From: an uncultured Pelagibacteraceae bacterium
Lineage (GTDB): Bacteria; Pseudomonadota; Alphaproteobacteria; Pelagibacterales; Pelagibacteraceae
Reading direction: 5' to 3'
Assembly: GCA_902617825.1 (NCBI GenBank)
Contig: CACMYE010000004.1
Coordinates: 1-64,000 of the forward strand
DNA length: 64,000 nt
Both the position numbers and the translations under genes were made by a program. The notes beneath the pieces are model-generated. The model saw only the letters and a program-made list of their open reading frames with translations. It ran no database searches and had not been told where the DNA came from. Of this stretch, positions 20,535-31,590 are shown in pieces (the stretch's first letter is position 1; every line of letters begins with the position of its first letter).

Positions 20535-21236
20535 TTATATATTATTTCTAATAAGAATAAGGCAATTGTTTACTATGTTTTTTTTATGGTAAATGTCTAC
20601 AATTGAAAAATTGTAATCTGAATTGTTAAAATAATTTATAAACCTTTGTTTATCTTTATAATACACATCTTCTATAATATAAATTCCTGAATCACTTAAA
20701 AATTTTATTGAATTTTCAAATAGACAAATATTTGCATTATAATCATGTAATCCATCGTCTAATATTACGTCAAACTTACTTATTCCAATATTTTTAAACA
20801 ACAACTCAATAGTTTTTGGATCAGTTTGATCTACAAAATATGTTTTAATTCTCTCATAGTTTTTTAATATTTTTTTATCTATATCTGCACCATAAATATT
20901 TGCATTTTCAAAGTAATCTCTCCACGCTTTCACAGAGGCAAGAGGAATACCTTTTTCACCCATGTTACTAAGTATATTTACATCGTTAGTTCCAAGACCA
21001 ATTTCAAGAAAATTTTTTATATTTTTTCTTTTGTTAAAAAATAATTCTGAATAATATTCGCTATAATTATGATGATTATTGCTTCCTCCTTTGTCACTTC
21101 CATAAAAATTCATTAATTCTGTAAGTTTTGAATTTGAAGAGGAATTTACTACATAATTTAATTTTATTTTTTTATTTTTAGATAAAAATTTTATATTATA
21201 TTTAAATTTTCTGATGATCTCTCTTAAAATCTTCAT
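20535..21236 (-). CDS. Class I SAM-dependent methyltransferase
   Basis: A 233-residue protein with a Rossmann-type methyltransferase core. Motif I is FLEIGLGTND (about residue 75), the acidic end of strand beta-2 is IYGADIDKKIL, and beta-4 is FDVILDDGLHDYNANI, followed by GIYIIEDV. The DDGLH block and the N-terminal YGSDKGGSNNHHNYSEYY resemble the metal-dependent sugar O-methyltransferase group that includes the macrolide enzyme MycE and cephalosporin-hydroxylase-like proteins. A role in decorating a surface sugar is plausible given the neighbouring putative glycosyltransferase, but the substrate is not visible. It starts 5 nt after the lepA end on the same strand. Confidence 0.78.
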   Translation of the reverse strand: MKILREIIRKFKYNIKFLSKNKKIKLNYVVNSSSNSKLTELMNFYGSDKGGSNNHHNYSEYYSELFFNKRKNIKNFLEIGLGTNDVNILSNMGEKGIPLASVKAWRDYFENANIYGADIDKKILKNYERIKTYFVDQTDPKTIELLFKNIGISKFDVILDDGLHDYNANICLFENSIKFLSDSGIYIIEDVYYKDKQRFINYFNNSDYNFSIVDIYHKKNIVNNCLILIRNNI

Positions 21237-21241
21237 AAAAA

Positions 21242-23053
21242 TTATTTTTCGTTATTTATTTTTAAAACTCCAATAAATGCCTCTTGAGGTATTTCAACAC
21301 GTCCAAATTGTTTTGAACGAGCTTTTCCCTTTTTTTGTTTTTCTAAAAGTTTTCTTTTTCTGTCAGTAGCACCACCACCATGAATTTTTGTCAAAACATC
21401 TTTTTTAAAACCCTTAATAGTTTCTCTTGCAATAATTTTTCCTCCAATTGCAGCTTGGACTGGGATCATAAAATTGTGTCTCGGTATTAGATCTTTCAGT
21501 TTTTCACAAACTTCTCTACCAGTTCTTTGTGCAAAATTTTTATGTATCATCATTGCTAAAGCATCAACAGGCTCAGCATTTACCAAAATACCTAATTTTA
21601 CCAAATCTCCCTCTCGATGTTCAATTATTTCATAATCAAAACTGGCATAACCACTGGTCATTGATTTAAGACGATCGTTAAAATCAAAAACTACCTCATT
21701 TAAAGGAAGTTCATAATTTATAACTGCTCTACTTCCTGAATAACTTAAATTTGTTTGTATTCCTCTTTTATCCTGACACATTTTGATTATAGATCCTAAA
21801 TACTGATCTGGAGTTATAATTGTAGCTTTAATCCAAGGCTCTTCGATCATTTTTATTAATGTTGGATCTGGCAAACTGGACGGATTTTGCAAATCTACTA
21901 TAGTTCCATTATTAAGATACACTTTGTAAACAACTCCTGGGGTGGTGGTTAATAAGTTAACCTCAAATTCTCTCTCTAATCTTTCAGTTACAATCTCAAG
22001 ATGTAGCAAGCCCAAAAATCCACACCTGAAACCTAGACCTAGAGCTGAAGATGACTCTGGTTCAAATGAAAAACTAGCGTCATTTAATTGAAGTTTAGCT
22101 AATCCATCTTTTAGTTTTTGATACTCTGAACTATCAACTGGAAACAAACCACAAAACACAACTGGCTTGCTAGGTTTAAATCCTGGCAAAGCATTATTTA
22201 ATGGTTTTGTTGCGTCACAAATAGTGTCACCAACTTTTGTGTCTGACAGGACTTTAATTCCAGTTGTTATAAAGCCTATTTCGCCAGTATTTAACTCATT
22301 TATATCTGTTGGTTTAGGAGTGAAAACTCCAACTTTTTCTACAATATATTCTTGGTTAGTTGACATCATTTTAATTTTCATATTTTTTGATAATTTGCCA
22401 TCAATTACTCTAACTAAAATTACCACACCTAAATAAGTGTCATACCAACTATCAACAAGTAAACATTTTAAATCTGATGTGCTTTCTCCCTTAGGTGCAG
22501 GAAGAGTAGTTATTATTTGCTCTAAAATATCCTCGATACCTTCACCAGTTTTACCAGAACATGGAATGGCATTTTCAGTGTCGATACCAATAACATCCTC
22601 AATTTGTTTTTTTGTTTTTTCCAAATCAGATGCAGGTAAATCAACCTTATTTAATACTGGAACAATTTCATGGTTCGTATCTAAAGCTTGATAAACATTT
22701 GCTAAAGTCTGAGCCTCAACGCCTTGGGTACTATCGACAATAAGAATTGAGCCTTCACATGCATAAAGCGACCTACTTACTTCATAGCTAAAATCTACAT
22801 GACCGGGTGTGTCTATGATGTTTAGAACATATTTTTTACCATCTTTCGCCTTATAATTTAATTTTACAGTTTGAGCTTTAATTGTAATTCCTCTTTCTCT
22901 TTCAATATCCATAGAGTCAAGAACTTGAGCTTTCATCTCTCGTTCTGTTAGTCCCCCACAACTATGAATTATACGATCAGCAATAGTAGATTTGCCATGG
23001 TCAATATGTGCAATAATTGCAAAATTTCTTATATTATCAATTTCACTAGGCAT
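21242..23053 (-). CDS. lepA: Elongation factor 4 (LepA)
   Basis: LepA is a translational GTPase related to EF-G that acts on ribosomes. It has 603 residues. GTPase motifs are AHIDHGKST (G1), [12 protein letters not shown] (G3) and NKVDLP (G4). EF-G-like domains II, III and V follow, then the LepA-specific C-terminal domain with [21 protein letters not shown] and [16 protein letters not shown], which enters the ribosome. It starts 1 nt after the pheT stop at the downstream end of the translation operon. Firm. Confidence 0.98.
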   Translation of the reverse strand: MPSEIDNIRNFAIIAHIDHGKSTIADRIIHSCGGLTEREMKAQVLDSMDIERERGITIKAQTVKLNYKAKDGKKYVLNIIDTPGHVDFSYEVSRSLYACEGSILIVDSTQGVEAQTLANVYQALDTNHEIVPVLNKVDLPASDLEKTKKQIEDVIGIDTENAIPCSGKTGEGIEDILEQIITTLPAPKGESTSDLKCLLVDSWYDTYLGVVILVRVIDGKLSKNMKIKMMSTNQEYIVEKVGVFTPKPTDINELNTGEIGFITTGIKVLSDTKVGDTICDATKPLNNALPGFKPSKPVVFCGLFPVDSSEYQKLKDGLAKLQLNDASFSFEPESSSALGLGFRCGFLGLLHLEIVTERLEREFEVNLLTTTPGVVYKVYLNNGTIVDLQNPSSLPDPTLIKMIEEPWIKATIITPDQYLGSIIKMCQDKRGIQTNLSYSGSRAVINYELPLNEVVFDFNDRLKSMTSGYASFDYEIIEHREGDLVKLGILVNAEPVDALAMMIHKNFAQRTGREVCEKLKDLIPRHNFMIPVQAAIGGKIIARETIKGFKKDVLTKIHGGGATDRKRKLLEKQKKGKARSKQFGRVEIPQEAFIGVLKINNEK

Positions 23054-25462
23054 TTAGGATCTAATTTTCGCACCTGATTTGGTCTCAACAGTTGAAATTA
23101 TTAATTTATTAATTTTTTCAAGATCGCTTTCTTCTAATGTTTTTTCGGAAGATTGAATTGTTACATTGAGTGCTATAGACTTTTTATCTTTAGGAATATT
23201 TTCACCTTCATAGACATCAAATATTTTAACTGACTTAATTAAGTTTTGATCAATTGAGGATATGATTTCTATTAAATCTTGAGCTTTAAAATGTTTGTCA
23301 ACTACAAAAGCAAAGTCTCTGTCTGATTTTTGATAGTCTGAGAACTTAAATTGAGATTTTAAGTCTTTGAGTTTAAGTTTGTTATCTTTTAGGTAATCTA
23401 GATAAATTTCAAAACCAACTAGAGCTTCGGTTTTTATATCGAGTTCTTTTATAATATTTGGATGAATTTCTCCAAAATAAGCCACTGGATCAATATCGTC
23501 TTTATCCAGATACACAGAGCCAGATTTACCAGGATGATAATAAGAAGGAGATTTTTCTCTTATAAATAGATTGTGTCTATCATATCCAGCTTCGATTAAG
23601 GTCTGAATTGTATCTTTTTTTGCATCAAAAACGTCTACCAATCTGTTTTGTTCAATCCAGTTTAATCTTGATATTCTTCCTGATTTTATCCCACCGATTA
23701 CTGTTAATTGATCTCCAGGTTTGTTGTCTTTAAAAATTGGCCCTATTTCATAAAGAGAAATATCTCTAAATCCTCTATCTAAATTTTTCTTTAGATAGAA
23801 TGCCAAATTAGGAAATATTGAATTTCTTAAAACATCTAAGTCTGAACTTATTGGATTTACTATTTTTATTTCTTTGTAATTTTCTTTGAAAAGATCGTTT
23901 ATTTTTGAGTCTGTAAATGACCAAGTTACCGTCTCATAATAGCCTTTTGATGCTACAGAACGTTGTAAAAAATGAAAAAGTTTTTGTTGTTTATTAAGTG
24001 TGTCTTTAATTCTATTTTTTTGTGGTTCGATAATTTCTATATTATTGAAACCTTTTATTCTTACTATCTCCTCTACTATATCTATAGGTTGAGTGATATC
24101 GGGTCTCCATGTAGGAATTGTTAATTCTAATTCAGATTTCTTTTTAGAAACTTTAAAACCTAAATCTATTAAGATCTTTATGACCTCTTTATCTTTTATT
24201 TTAAAGCCTGTAATTTTTTCAAACAAAAATATTTTAAATTTGATTTTATTTTTTTTAACATTCCTAATGCTTTGAACATCGAACTTACTAACTTTTCCTC
24301 CACAAATTTTAGTTATTAATTGTGCAGCTTTATCTAAGCCTATTTTAATAGATTGAGGATCAATACCCCTTTCAAATCTAAATTTAGCGTCAGTATCAAT
24401 GTTCAACAACTTTGAAGTTTTTCTAATAGATCTAGGCAAAAAATATGCAGATTCTAACAAAATATTTTTAGTATTAAACTCAGTACCTGAGCGTGTACCT
24501 CCTATTATTCCACCCAAACCTAATACGCCAGACTTATCAGAGATAACACACATACTATTATCTAATTTATACTCTTTGTTATCAAGACCTTCGAATGTTT
24601 CACCTTTTTCTGAATTTCTTACAATAATTTCCTTATCAATTTTGTCTGAATCATATGCATGAAGCGGTCTATTTAAATCCAGCATCACATAATTAGTTAT
24701 ATCTACAATTGCTGAAATAGGCTTCTGACCTAGAGATATGATTTTATCCTTCAGCCACTTTGGACTTTCTTTGTTTGTAACATCTTTAATTAAACAACTA
24801 CCAAATATCGTACAACCTTGATTTTTATCTTTTGTAATAGAAACTTTAATTTTTTGAGGCCCACTATTTTTAATTTTAATATTAGAAATATTTTTTAATT
24901 TACCAACTCCCGCTGCTGCAAGATCTCTTGCTACTCCTCTTACACCTAAACAATCAGGTCGATTAGGAGTGACGGATAAATCAATAACTTTTTCACTATT
25001 ATTTTTAAAAAAATTTTTACCTACTTTGTCAGAGTAATTATTTGACTTTAGTTCTGTTATTCCATCACTTTCATCAGATAAATTTAATTCTGACTCTGAG
25101 CACAACATCCCATATGAAGTTACACCCCTTATTTTGCTAACTGTGAGTTTCATGTTATTTTTTGGAATCACTGATCCAGGTCCGGCATAAACGGTTAGAA
25201 GGTCTTTCTTGGCATTAGGTGCTCCACATACAACTTTTACAGTATTTTGTTCCCCTATATCAACATCACATACTTTTAACTTGTCTGCATTTGGGTGTTG
25301 CTCAGCATTAATAATTTTTGCTACTTTAAAATTATCTAAGTCAGAACTAACTTTTTCAAAGCTCTCAACTTCAAGCCCAATATCTGTCAGCTTCTCAATT
25401 ATTTGATTATCCTTGAACTTAGTATCAAGATGTTCTTTAAGCCAGCTTATTGTAAATTTCAT
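23054..25462 (-). CDS. pheT: Phenylalanine-tRNA ligase beta subunit
   Basis: The 802-residue beta subunit of the alpha2-beta2 PheRS. Domains in order: N-terminal EMAP-type tRNA-binding domain ([13 protein letters not shown], about 57-69), B3/B4 editing domain ([22 protein letters not shown] near 160), B5 domain, the catalytic-like core and a C-terminal anticodon-binding FDX-ACB domain ([18 protein letters not shown]). It overlaps pheS by 4 nt, giving stoichiometric coupling. lepA follows directly. Confidence 0.97.
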   Translation of the reverse strand: MKFTISWLKEHLDTKFKDNQIIEKLTDIGLEVESFEKVSSDLDNFKVAKIINAEQHPNADKLKVCDVDIGEQNTVKVVCGAPNAKKDLLTVYAGPGSVIPKNNMKLTVSKIRGVTSYGMLCSESELNLSDESDGITELKSNNYSDKVGKNFFKNNSEKVIDLSVTPNRPDCLGVRGVARDLAAAGVGKLKNISNIKIKNSGPQKIKVSITKDKNQGCTIFGSCLIKDVTNKESPKWLKDKIISLGQKPISAIVDITNYVMLDLNRPLHAYDSDKIDKEIIVRNSEKGETFEGLDNKEYKLDNSMCVISDKSGVLGLGGIIGGTRSGTEFNTKNILLESAYFLPRSIRKTSKLLNIDTDAKFRFERGIDPQSIKIGLDKAAQLITKICGGKVSKFDVQSIRNVKKNKIKFKIFLFEKITGFKIKDKEVIKILIDLGFKVSKKKSELELTIPTWRPDITQPIDIVEEIVRIKGFNNIEIIEPQKNRIKDTLNKQQKLFHFLQRSVASKGYYETVTWSFTDSKINDLFKENYKEIKIVNPISSDLDVLRNSIFPNLAFYLKKNLDRGFRDISLYEIGPIFKDNKPGDQLTVIGGIKSGRISRLNWIEQNRLVDVFDAKKDTIQTLIEAGYDRHNLFIREKSPSYYHPGKSGSVYLDKDDIDPVAYFGEIHPNIIKELDIKTEALVGFEIYLDYLKDNKLKLKDLKSQFKFSDYQKSDRDFAFVVDKHFKAQDLIEIISSIDQNLIKSVKIFDVYEGENIPKDKKSIALNVTIQSSEKTLEESDLEKINKLIISTVETKSGAKIRS

Positions 25463-26526
25463 CGACTAAGGCCTCTGTAATTTGATGGTACATCTAATGG
25501 ATCAAACCCAAAGTGACTCAGCCACCTATAGTCAGTCTCAAAAAAAGCCCTTAGATCATTTATTCCATACTTAAGCATGGCTAATCTATCTATACCAATC
25601 CCAAATGCGTAACCTTGATACTTGTCTGGATTTATTTTTACATTTTTAAGTACATTTGGATGTACCATCCCGCAACCTAAAATCTCCAACCATTTATCTC
25701 CTTCACCGATGACTATTTTGCCATCTTTCAGTTCATAACCAATGTCAACTTCAGCCGATGGCTCTGTAAAGGGGAAGTGACTTGGTCTAAATCTCATTTT
25801 GATTTTATCAACTTCAAAGAAGGATTTTATAAAATAATTTAAGCAACCTTTTAAATGTCCCATGTTTATATTTTTATCAATATGAAGTCCCTCAACTTGA
25901 TGAAACATTGGAGCATGAGTTTGATCACTGTCAGATCTATATGTTCTACCAGGAGCAATGATTTTAAAAGGTGGTTTCCCTTTTAGCATTGTTCTTACTT
26001 GAACTGGAGATGTATGAGTTCTTAAAAGTAATTCTTTTTTATCATCTAAATAAAAAGTATCATGCATGTCTCTTGCCGGATGGTTGTCTGGGGTATTTAA
26101 TGCAGTAAAATTGTAATGCTCATTCTCTACATCTGGTCCTTCTTCAACGCTAAAACCAATTTCAGAAAATATAGAGGAAATTTCATCTATAACTTGAGAA
26201 ACAGGATGGATCTTACCTTGAACAATATTTCTTTCAGGCAGAGTCACATCTACTTTTTCATTCTCTAGCCTAGAATTTATTTCTTTAGTTTCTATTTCTT
26301 TAATTTTTTTATTAATTTTTTCTTGTAATTCATCTTTTACAAAATTTAAATCCGATGCAAATTTTTTCCGTTCTTCAGCTGGTAAAGATCCAAGATTTTT
26401 AAAATGATTAGAAATTTTACCCTTCTTACCAAATAACTCAGATTTTATTTGATTTATACTTTCAATGTTTAAATCAGTATTTAATTTGTGTAAGAATTCA
26501 TCTTTTATTTTTTTAATATCAGACAT
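25459..26526 (-). CDS. pheS: Phenylalanine-tRNA ligase alpha subunit
   Basis: The catalytic alpha subunit, 355 residues, charging tRNA-Phe. An N-terminal coiled-coil arm (about residues 1-85) contacts tRNA. The class II motifs are visible: [13 protein letters not shown] at the start of the core, motif 2 [10 protein letters not shown] with [22 protein letters not shown], and motif 3 [16 protein letters not shown]. It is downstream of rplT by 43 nt and overlaps pheT by 4 nt. In E. coli pheST is controlled by attenuation; no obvious attenuator is visible in the short gap here. Confidence 0.97.
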   Translation of the reverse strand: MSDIKKIKDEFLHKLNTDLNIESINQIKSELFGKKGKISNHFKNLGSLPAEERKKFASDLNFVKDELQEKINKKIKEIETKEINSRLENEKVDVTLPERNIVQGKIHPVSQVIDEISSIFSEIGFSVEEGPDVENEHYNFTALNTPDNHPARDMHDTFYLDDKKELLLRTHTSPVQVRTMLKGKPPFKIIAPGRTYRSDSDQTHAPMFHQVEGLHIDKNINMGHLKGCLNYFIKSFFEVDKIKMRFRPSHFPFTEPSAEVDIGYELKDGKIVIGEGDKWLEILGCGMVHPNVLKNVKINPDKYQGYAFGIGIDRLAMLKYGINDLRAFFETDYRWLSHFGFDPLDVPSNYRGLSR

Positions 26527-26569
26527 ATTTGTAGAATATTTGTTAACCTTAGAAAAACAACAATGAAAA

Positions 26570-26926
26570 TTAATTCAATGCTGATTGGGCTTTTTGTACA
26601 ATTGTTTTGAATGCCTCTGGGCTATCATAAGCAATTTCAGCAAGAATCTTTCTATCTATTGCAATACCACATTTACTTAATCCGTTTATGAATTTAGAAT
26701 ATGTCATTCCTTCAGCTCTGACACCTGCGTTGATTCTTTGTATCCATAAAGATTTGAAATCTCTTTTTTTGTTTCTTCTGTCTCTATAAGCATATTGCAT
26801 TGATTTTTCCATTGCCTGCTTTGCAACTCTAATAGTATTTTTTCTTCTGCCCCATTGGCCTTTTACAGCTTTTAAGACTTTTTTATGCTTAGCTCTACTT
26901 GTTACGCCTCTTTTAACTCTCGCCAT
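26570..26926 (-). CDS. rplT: 50S ribosomal protein L20
   Basis: L20 binds 23S rRNA early in large-subunit assembly. It has 118 residues with the family start [19 protein letters not shown] and the conserved [36 protein letters not shown]. It follows rpmI by 2 nt in the thrS-infC-rpmI-rplT-pheS-pheT order, which is also the E. coli order. In E. coli L20 represses its own operon; whether that happens here is unknown. Confidence 0.98.
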   Translation of the reverse strand: MARVKRGVTSRAKHKKVLKAVKGQWGRRKNTIRVAKQAMEKSMQYAYRDRRNKKRDFKSLWIQRINAGVRAEGMTYSKFINGLSKCGIAIDRKILAEIAYDSPEAFKTIVQKAQSALN

Positions 26927-26928
26927 TA

Positions 26929-27135
26929 TTAACCTCTTAAACTGTAGGGCATGTATGATTTGACAATTTTTCCATCTTGCTTGGACATTGTTGTAGTGCC
27001 TCTTAATTTTCTAATTTGAGAATTTGTTCTTTTAATCATGCCGTGCCTCTTTCCTGCTTGGGCTGTCATCACTTTCCCCTTTGCTGAAATCTTAAATCTT
27101 TTTTTTGCTGAGCTTTTTGTTTTTAATTTAGGCAT
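26929..27135 (-). CDS. rpmI: 50S ribosomal protein L35
   Basis: L35 is a small, highly basic protein of the large ribosomal subunit. The 68 residues begin [21 protein letters not shown] and include the conserved KRHGMIKRT segment and a C-terminal YMPYS-type end. It is 53 nt downstream of infC, the widest gap inside this operon, and 2 nt upstream of rplT. That gap holds a hairpin listed separately. Confidence 0.97.
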   Translation of the reverse strand: MPKLKTKSSAKKRFKISAKGKVMTAQAGKRHGMIKRTNSQIRKLRGTTTMSKQDGKIVKSYMPYSLRG

Positions 27136-27172
27136 AATTCTGCGGACTTATACAAAGAATGGTATAATTTTA

Positions 27173-27200
27173 CAACCTCTATTAAACCCTATAAAGGTTG
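27173..27200 (-). promoter_or_regulatory. Hairpin between infC and rpmI
   Basis: On the minus strand CAACCT is followed 16 nt later by AGGTTG, a 6-bp perfect stem that spans the infC stop. It is not followed by a U-run, so it is unlikely to be a terminator. It could be an mRNA processing or L20-type leader structure at the infC-rpmI junction, where translational control occurs in other bacteria. The stem is short and could be chance. Confidence 0.25.
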
Positions 27201-27734
27201 GATAACCATAATCATTTGCTTACCATCAAATTTTGGATGGAGTTCTACCTTACCAATATCTTTCATGTCTTCCTTGATTTTGCCCATTAACTCATTTCCT
27301 AAGTGTGAGTGTTGTAGTTCTCTACCTTTAAATCTAATTGTGAATTTTACCTTATCTCCTTTAGCGATAAATTTTTTTGCATTTTTAACTTTAAAATCAT
27401 AATCATGCGTTTCTGTTACAGGTCTCATTTTAATTTCTTTTAACAAAACTATTTTTTGTTTTTTTTTTGCAAGATTTGCTTTTTTTTGGGCGTCATATTT
27501 GTACTTACCCATATCCATGATTTTACAAACTGGAGGGTTTGCATTTGGTGCTATTTCAATTAAATCAAGCCCTTGATTTTTTGCCATTGAGATAGCTTCA
27601 TTGGTATTAAGTACACCAAGATTTTCCCCGTCGCTTGCTATAACCTGAACATCAGGAGAGGAGATTCTATTATTAGATCTTGGGCCTCTATCCTTAGTTC
27701 TTCTTTGAAAATAATTTTGTTTAAAATCTGCCAC
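27189..27734 (-). CDS. infC: Translation initiation factor IF-3
   Basis: IF-3 prevents premature subunit joining and checks the start codon. The 181 residues contain both domains: the N-terminal INF3-type region ([45 protein letters not shown]-like order) and a C-terminal domain after the Lys-rich linker ([20 protein letters not shown]). The start is GTG on the base after the thrS stop, not the rare ATT used for autoregulation in E. coli, so that feedback is probably missing. No better start is visible because thrS ends immediately upstream. Confidence 0.96.
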   Translation of the reverse strand: [181 protein letters not shown]

Positions 27735-29651
27735 TTAGTTTGAAGATGCTTTGTTTAAAGCAGAGAAAGTTTTTAAGAATGTGTCTATATCCATATTTTC
27801 TTGTTTGTTAGAGTCTAACCTTCTAATCGTTACAGAATTGGAGTCAACTTCTTTTTTACCACAAATTAATAAAAGAGGGATTTTAGCTAACGAATGATCT
27901 CGTATTTTATAATTTAAATTTTGATTTTTTAAATCAACAGAAGATCTAATACCTACGTTTATAATTTTATTAGATAAATCAATAGCATAATCATTAAATT
28001 CTTCTGAAATAGGAATTACCATTGTTTGTAAAGGCGATATCCAGAACGGAAATTTACCAGCATAATTTTCAATTAAGATTCCAATAAATCTTTCTAAAGA
28101 TCCAAATAGAGCTCTATGAAGCATTACGGGAATTTTCCTACTCCCATCTTTATCAACATATGAAGCACCTAATCTCTCAGGTAAATTTAAATCAACTTGC
28201 AAAGTTCCACATTGCCAATCTCTTCCAATAGCATCCCTTAGAACAAACTCAATTTTAGGACCATAGAATGCACCTTCTCCTTTATTAATACTATATTCTA
28301 ATTTTGAAGCTTTCACTGCCTCTAGTAATGATGCTTCTGCTTTATCCCAAACTTCATCATCACCAACTCTTACCTCTGGTCTATCTGCATATTTTAAAAT
28401 TACATCTTCAAACCCAAGGTCTTTATAAATATCCAAAATTAAATTAGTAACAATTAAACACTCACTTGTAATTTGATCCTCTGAACAAAAAATATGTGCA
28501 TCGTCTTGCGTAAAAGCTCTCACTCTAAGCAAACCATGTAATGCTCCTGATGGTTCATATCTGTGAACTTTTCCAAACTCTGCATAACGCAAAGGAAGAT
28601 CTCGATAACTTTTTAGCCCTTGATTAAATACCTGAACATGTCCTGGACAATTCATTGGTTTTATTGCAAACACCTTCTCATCTGGTGTTTCAGATGTGTA
28701 CATGTTGTCACCATATTTTCCCCAATGTCCTGATTTTTCCCATAATTGTCTATCCAATACTTCAGGTGTATTTATTTCTTTGTAACCAGCTGCATCCTGT
28801 CTATTTCTCATATAGTTAATTAAATTTTGAAATAACGCCCAGCCTCTTTCGTGCCAAAAAACAGATCCTGGACTTTCTTCTCTAAAATGAAATAAATCCA
28901 TTTCTTTTCCTAATTTTCTATGATCTCTCTTTTCTGCTTCTTCTATTCTTTTAAGATGTTCAACTAAATCTTTTTGAGTTGCCCAACTAGTACCATATAT
29001 TCTTTGAAGCATTTCGTTTTTTGAGTCTCCTCTCCAATAAGCACCAGAGACTTTAGTTAGTTTAAAATACTTTCCAATTTTGCCTGTTGAGGACAAATGA
29101 GGACCTCTACAAAGATCATGCCAATCACCATGAAAATAAATTGAGACATCTTCTTTCTCAGGGATAGCTTTAATTAATTCAGATTTATAAATTTCACCTT
29201 TTTTTTTAAAATGATCAATAGCTTTATTTCTATCCCAAACTTCTCTCTTAGTAATTTCATTTCTATCTACAATTTCTTTCATCTTATTTTCAATTTTGAC
29301 TAAATCATCTTCAGTAAAAGGTTCTTTTCTTGCAAAGTCATAGTAAAATCCATTTTCAATAACTGGACCAATTGTAACCTGAGTACCAGGGAATAATTCT
29401 TGAACAGCCATTGCCAATATGTGAGCTGTGTCATGTCTAATTGTTTCCAGCCCTTCTGGATTTTTTGAAGTAAAAATTTCTACAGAGCAGTCTTTTTCTA
29501 TTAAATAATCTAAATCTTTAAGTTCACCATCAACACTTATAACCATTGCTTGTTTTGCTAATGACTTACTTATTTTCTCGGCTACTTCAGCTCCAGTAAC
29601 TTTTTTTTTAAAATTTAGATTATTCCCGTCTGGTAATGTTATTGTAGGCAT
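27735..29651 (-). CDS. thrS: Threonine-tRNA ligase
   Basis: ThrRS, 638 residues, with the complete domain set: N-terminal TGS domain (residues 1-60), the SAD/N2 editing domain with RHDTAHILAMAVQELFPG (about 72) and the second zinc-type block DLCRGPHL, the class II catalytic core with the zinc cysteine in AIKPMNCPGHVQVF (about 335) and RVRAFTQDDAHIFC, and the C-terminal anticodon-binding domain (MVIPISEEFNDYA). It heads the thrS-infC-rpmI-rplT-pheST-lepA run and is directly preceded by a glycosyltransferase gene. Confidence 0.98.
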   Translation of the reverse strand: MPTITLPDGNNLNFKKKVTGAEVAEKISKSLAKQAMVISVDGELKDLDYLIEKDCSVEIFTSKNPEGLETIRHDTAHILAMAVQELFPGTQVTIGPVIENGFYYDFARKEPFTEDDLVKIENKMKEIVDRNEITKREVWDRNKAIDHFKKKGEIYKSELIKAIPEKEDVSIYFHGDWHDLCRGPHLSSTGKIGKYFKLTKVSGAYWRGDSKNEMLQRIYGTSWATQKDLVEHLKRIEEAEKRDHRKLGKEMDLFHFREESPGSVFWHERGWALFQNLINYMRNRQDAAGYKEINTPEVLDRQLWEKSGHWGKYGDNMYTSETPDEKVFAIKPMNCPGHVQVFNQGLKSYRDLPLRYAEFGKVHRYEPSGALHGLLRVRAFTQDDAHIFCSEDQITSECLIVTNLILDIYKDLGFEDVILKYADRPEVRVGDDEVWDKAEASLLEAVKASKLEYSINKGEGAFYGPKIEFVLRDAIGRDWQCGTLQVDLNLPERLGASYVDKDGSRKIPVMLHRALFGSLERFIGILIENYAGKFPFWISPLQTMVIPISEEFNDYAIDLSNKIINVGIRSSVDLKNQNLNYKIRDHSLAKIPLLLICGKKEVDSNSVTIRRLDSNKQENMDIDTFLKTFSALNKASSN

Positions 29652-30806
29652 TTAATTTAATAGTCTTTTATACTCTGAATAAGTAGAAAAACACATTTTT
29701 TCAACATTAAATCTTTGAGTAACGTTTTTTCTTGCCTCTATTCCCATCATTTTTAGAGATGTTTCATCCATATTAAGAACTCTTAAAATCTGTTTACTTA
29801 AAGATTTGGCATTGTTTGACTCAAATAAAAAACCTGTTTTTTCATCAATGACTGTTTCATTAGATCCACCGATATTGCTAGCTACTATAGGTTTTCCCAT
29901 AGATTGGGCTTCCACTGACACTCTTCCAAAAGCTTCTGGTTCATTTGAGGCTGAAACAATTATATCTGAAACTTTGTATGCTAAAGCCATATTTTTACAA
30001 TGATCTATAAATCGTATTTGTTTTGACATCCTGTATTGTTCTGAGAGTCTAATTAATTTTTTTTTAAAGAGTTCACGACCTTGGTCACTACCAAGAATGA
30101 CTGTGTAGAATGCTTCATATCCAAGTTCTATATTAATTAAATTGACTGCTTCAATAAATACTTCCTGACCCTTCCATGAAGTTAGTCTGCCTGGCAAAAG
30201 TATAATTTTTTTGTCTTTGTCAATATCCCATTGTTTCAATAATTTTTTTTCATCATTTTCAAGAGTTGTAGATGAATCAAAATAATCAACATTAATACCT
30301 CTAAAAATTACCAAGAATTTTTTTTTATAATTTAAATACATAGAATAATTTTCTTTAATATGAGAAAAAATAAAATTTGATCCTGCAATAATTAAATCAG
30401 ATCTTACCATTACCGAATTATAAAATTTTTTCAAATTAGTTTTAAAATTGTAAGTGCCATGAAAAGTTGTCACAAATTTTCTTCCAGTAATTTTTGAGGC
30501 TATCAGACAAGACCATGCAGGTGCTCGACTTCGAGCATGAACTATCGAAATATTATTTAATAAAATAATTCCAATTAAAATAATTGAGTTAATAAAAATT
30601 AATAAAGGATTTTTACTCTGCACAGGTAGCTTAAAAATTTTTACCTTTTTTTTATCAACAAACTTAAGCAATTCACCACCACTAGTTACAATAAATGATT
30701 CGCAATTATTTTCAGGCAAATAATGGGCTATATCAAAGCAGCCTGTTTCCGCTCCTCCATATCCTAATTTGGGAATGACTTGTAAAACTTTTAAATTAGT
30801 TGCCAT
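29652..30806 (-). CDS. GT4 family glycosyltransferase
   Basis: A GT-B fold glycosyltransferase of 384 residues. The N-terminal acceptor domain starts with VLQVIPKLGYGGAETG, a typical GT4 GGAE motif. The C-terminal donor domain has LLPGRLTSWKGQEVFIEA, VILGSDQG and the EX7E block SNEPEAFGRVSVEAQSMG, followed by VASNIGGSNETV. It resembles LPS core or exopolysaccharide transferases found in alphaproteobacteria; the exact sugar is not readable. It ends on the base before the thrS start codon, so it is probably transcribed with the translation genes. Confidence 0.9.
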   Translation of the reverse strand: MATNLKVLQVIPKLGYGGAETGCFDIAHYLPENNCESFIVTSGGELLKFVDKKKVKIFKLPVQSKNPLLIFINSIILIGIILLNNISIVHARSRAPAWSCLIASKITGRKFVTTFHGTYNFKTNLKKFYNSVMVRSDLIIAGSNFIFSHIKENYSMYLNYKKKFLVIFRGINVDYFDSSTTLENDEKKLLKQWDIDKDKKIILLPGRLTSWKGQEVFIEAVNLINIELGYEAFYTVILGSDQGRELFKKKLIRLSEQYRMSKQIRFIDHCKNMALAYKVSDIIVSASNEPEAFGRVSVEAQSMGKPIVASNIGGSNETVIDEKTGFLFESNNAKSLSKQILRVLNMDETSLKMMGIEARKNVTQRFNVEKMCFSTYSEYKRLLN

Positions 30807-30846
30807 TTGATAAACTTATATATTATTAGACAAAATATATAAACAA

Positions 30847-31590
30847 ATGACAAATTTCAGATATCACGAGATCTCAAAAACCAAGAAAATTAGATATATT
30901 TCTAGAATTTATAAAAATAATTTGTCTTTAGTTTTTCTCCATGGATTTATGTCAGATCTTGAAGGAGAGAAGCCTAAAGCATTATTAAATTTTGCAAAGA
31001 AAAATAAAATCAACTTCCTAGCACTTGAATATTCTGGACATGGTAAATCTTCAGGAAAATTTACAAAAGGTAATATTTCAAAATGGAGTGATGAAACTTC
31101 AAAATTAGTAAAAAAATATGCAAAAGACCGAAAAATAATATTTATAGGTTCAAGTATGGGTGCTTGGATTGCTTTAAAACAATTTAAAATTTTTAAAAAT
31201 CAAATTGTTGGTTTTTTAGGAATTGGGTCAGCTCCTGAATTTTTAGAAAATATTATGTGGAAAAAATTTTCCACAAAAATGAAAAAAGAAACGATTACAA
31301 AAGGAATTTATAATTTAAAACATGGAAATTATGATTATCCTATAACATATCAACTAATTAAAGATGGAAGAAAAAACAAAGTTTTAAATAAAAAAATTAA
31401 TTTAAAAATTAAGGTTACTATGGTTCATGGAGAAAAAGATGAGGCTGTTGAAGTTTCTTACTCTAGAAAAGTTTTAAGACTTTTTACAAATGCAAAGAAA
31501 AAGTTAAATATAGTCAAAAATGGTGATCATAGTTTGTCTAGTAAGAAAGGTCTAAAAATAATACTTAAAGAGTTGAAACTATTAATCTAA
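30847..31590 (+). CDS. Alpha/beta hydrolase
   Basis: A 247-residue serine hydrolase. VFLHGFMSDLEGEK gives the oxyanion region, IFIGSSMGAWIAL is the nucleophile elbow GxSxG with the catalytic serine near residue 103, VTMVHGEKDEAV carries the catalytic aspartate and NGDHSLS the histidine. It resembles the palmitoyl-protein thioesterase ABHD10-like or carboxylesterase group often seen in alphaproteobacteria, but the substrate is unknown. It is divergent from the GT4 gene (40 nt) and shares a 4-nt stop overlap with gltB. Confidence 0.85.
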   Translation: MTNFRYHEISKTKKIRYISRIYKNNLSLVFLHGFMSDLEGEKPKALLNFAKKNKINFLALEYSGHGKSSGKFTKGNISKWSDETSKLVKKYAKDRKIIFIGSSMGAWIALKQFKIFKNQIVGFLGIGSAPEFLENIMWKKFSTKMKKETITKGIYNLKHGNYDYPITYQLIKDGRKNKVLNKKINLKIKVTMVHGEKDEAVEVSYSRKVLRLFTNAKKKLNIVKNGDHSLSSKKGLKIILKELKLLI

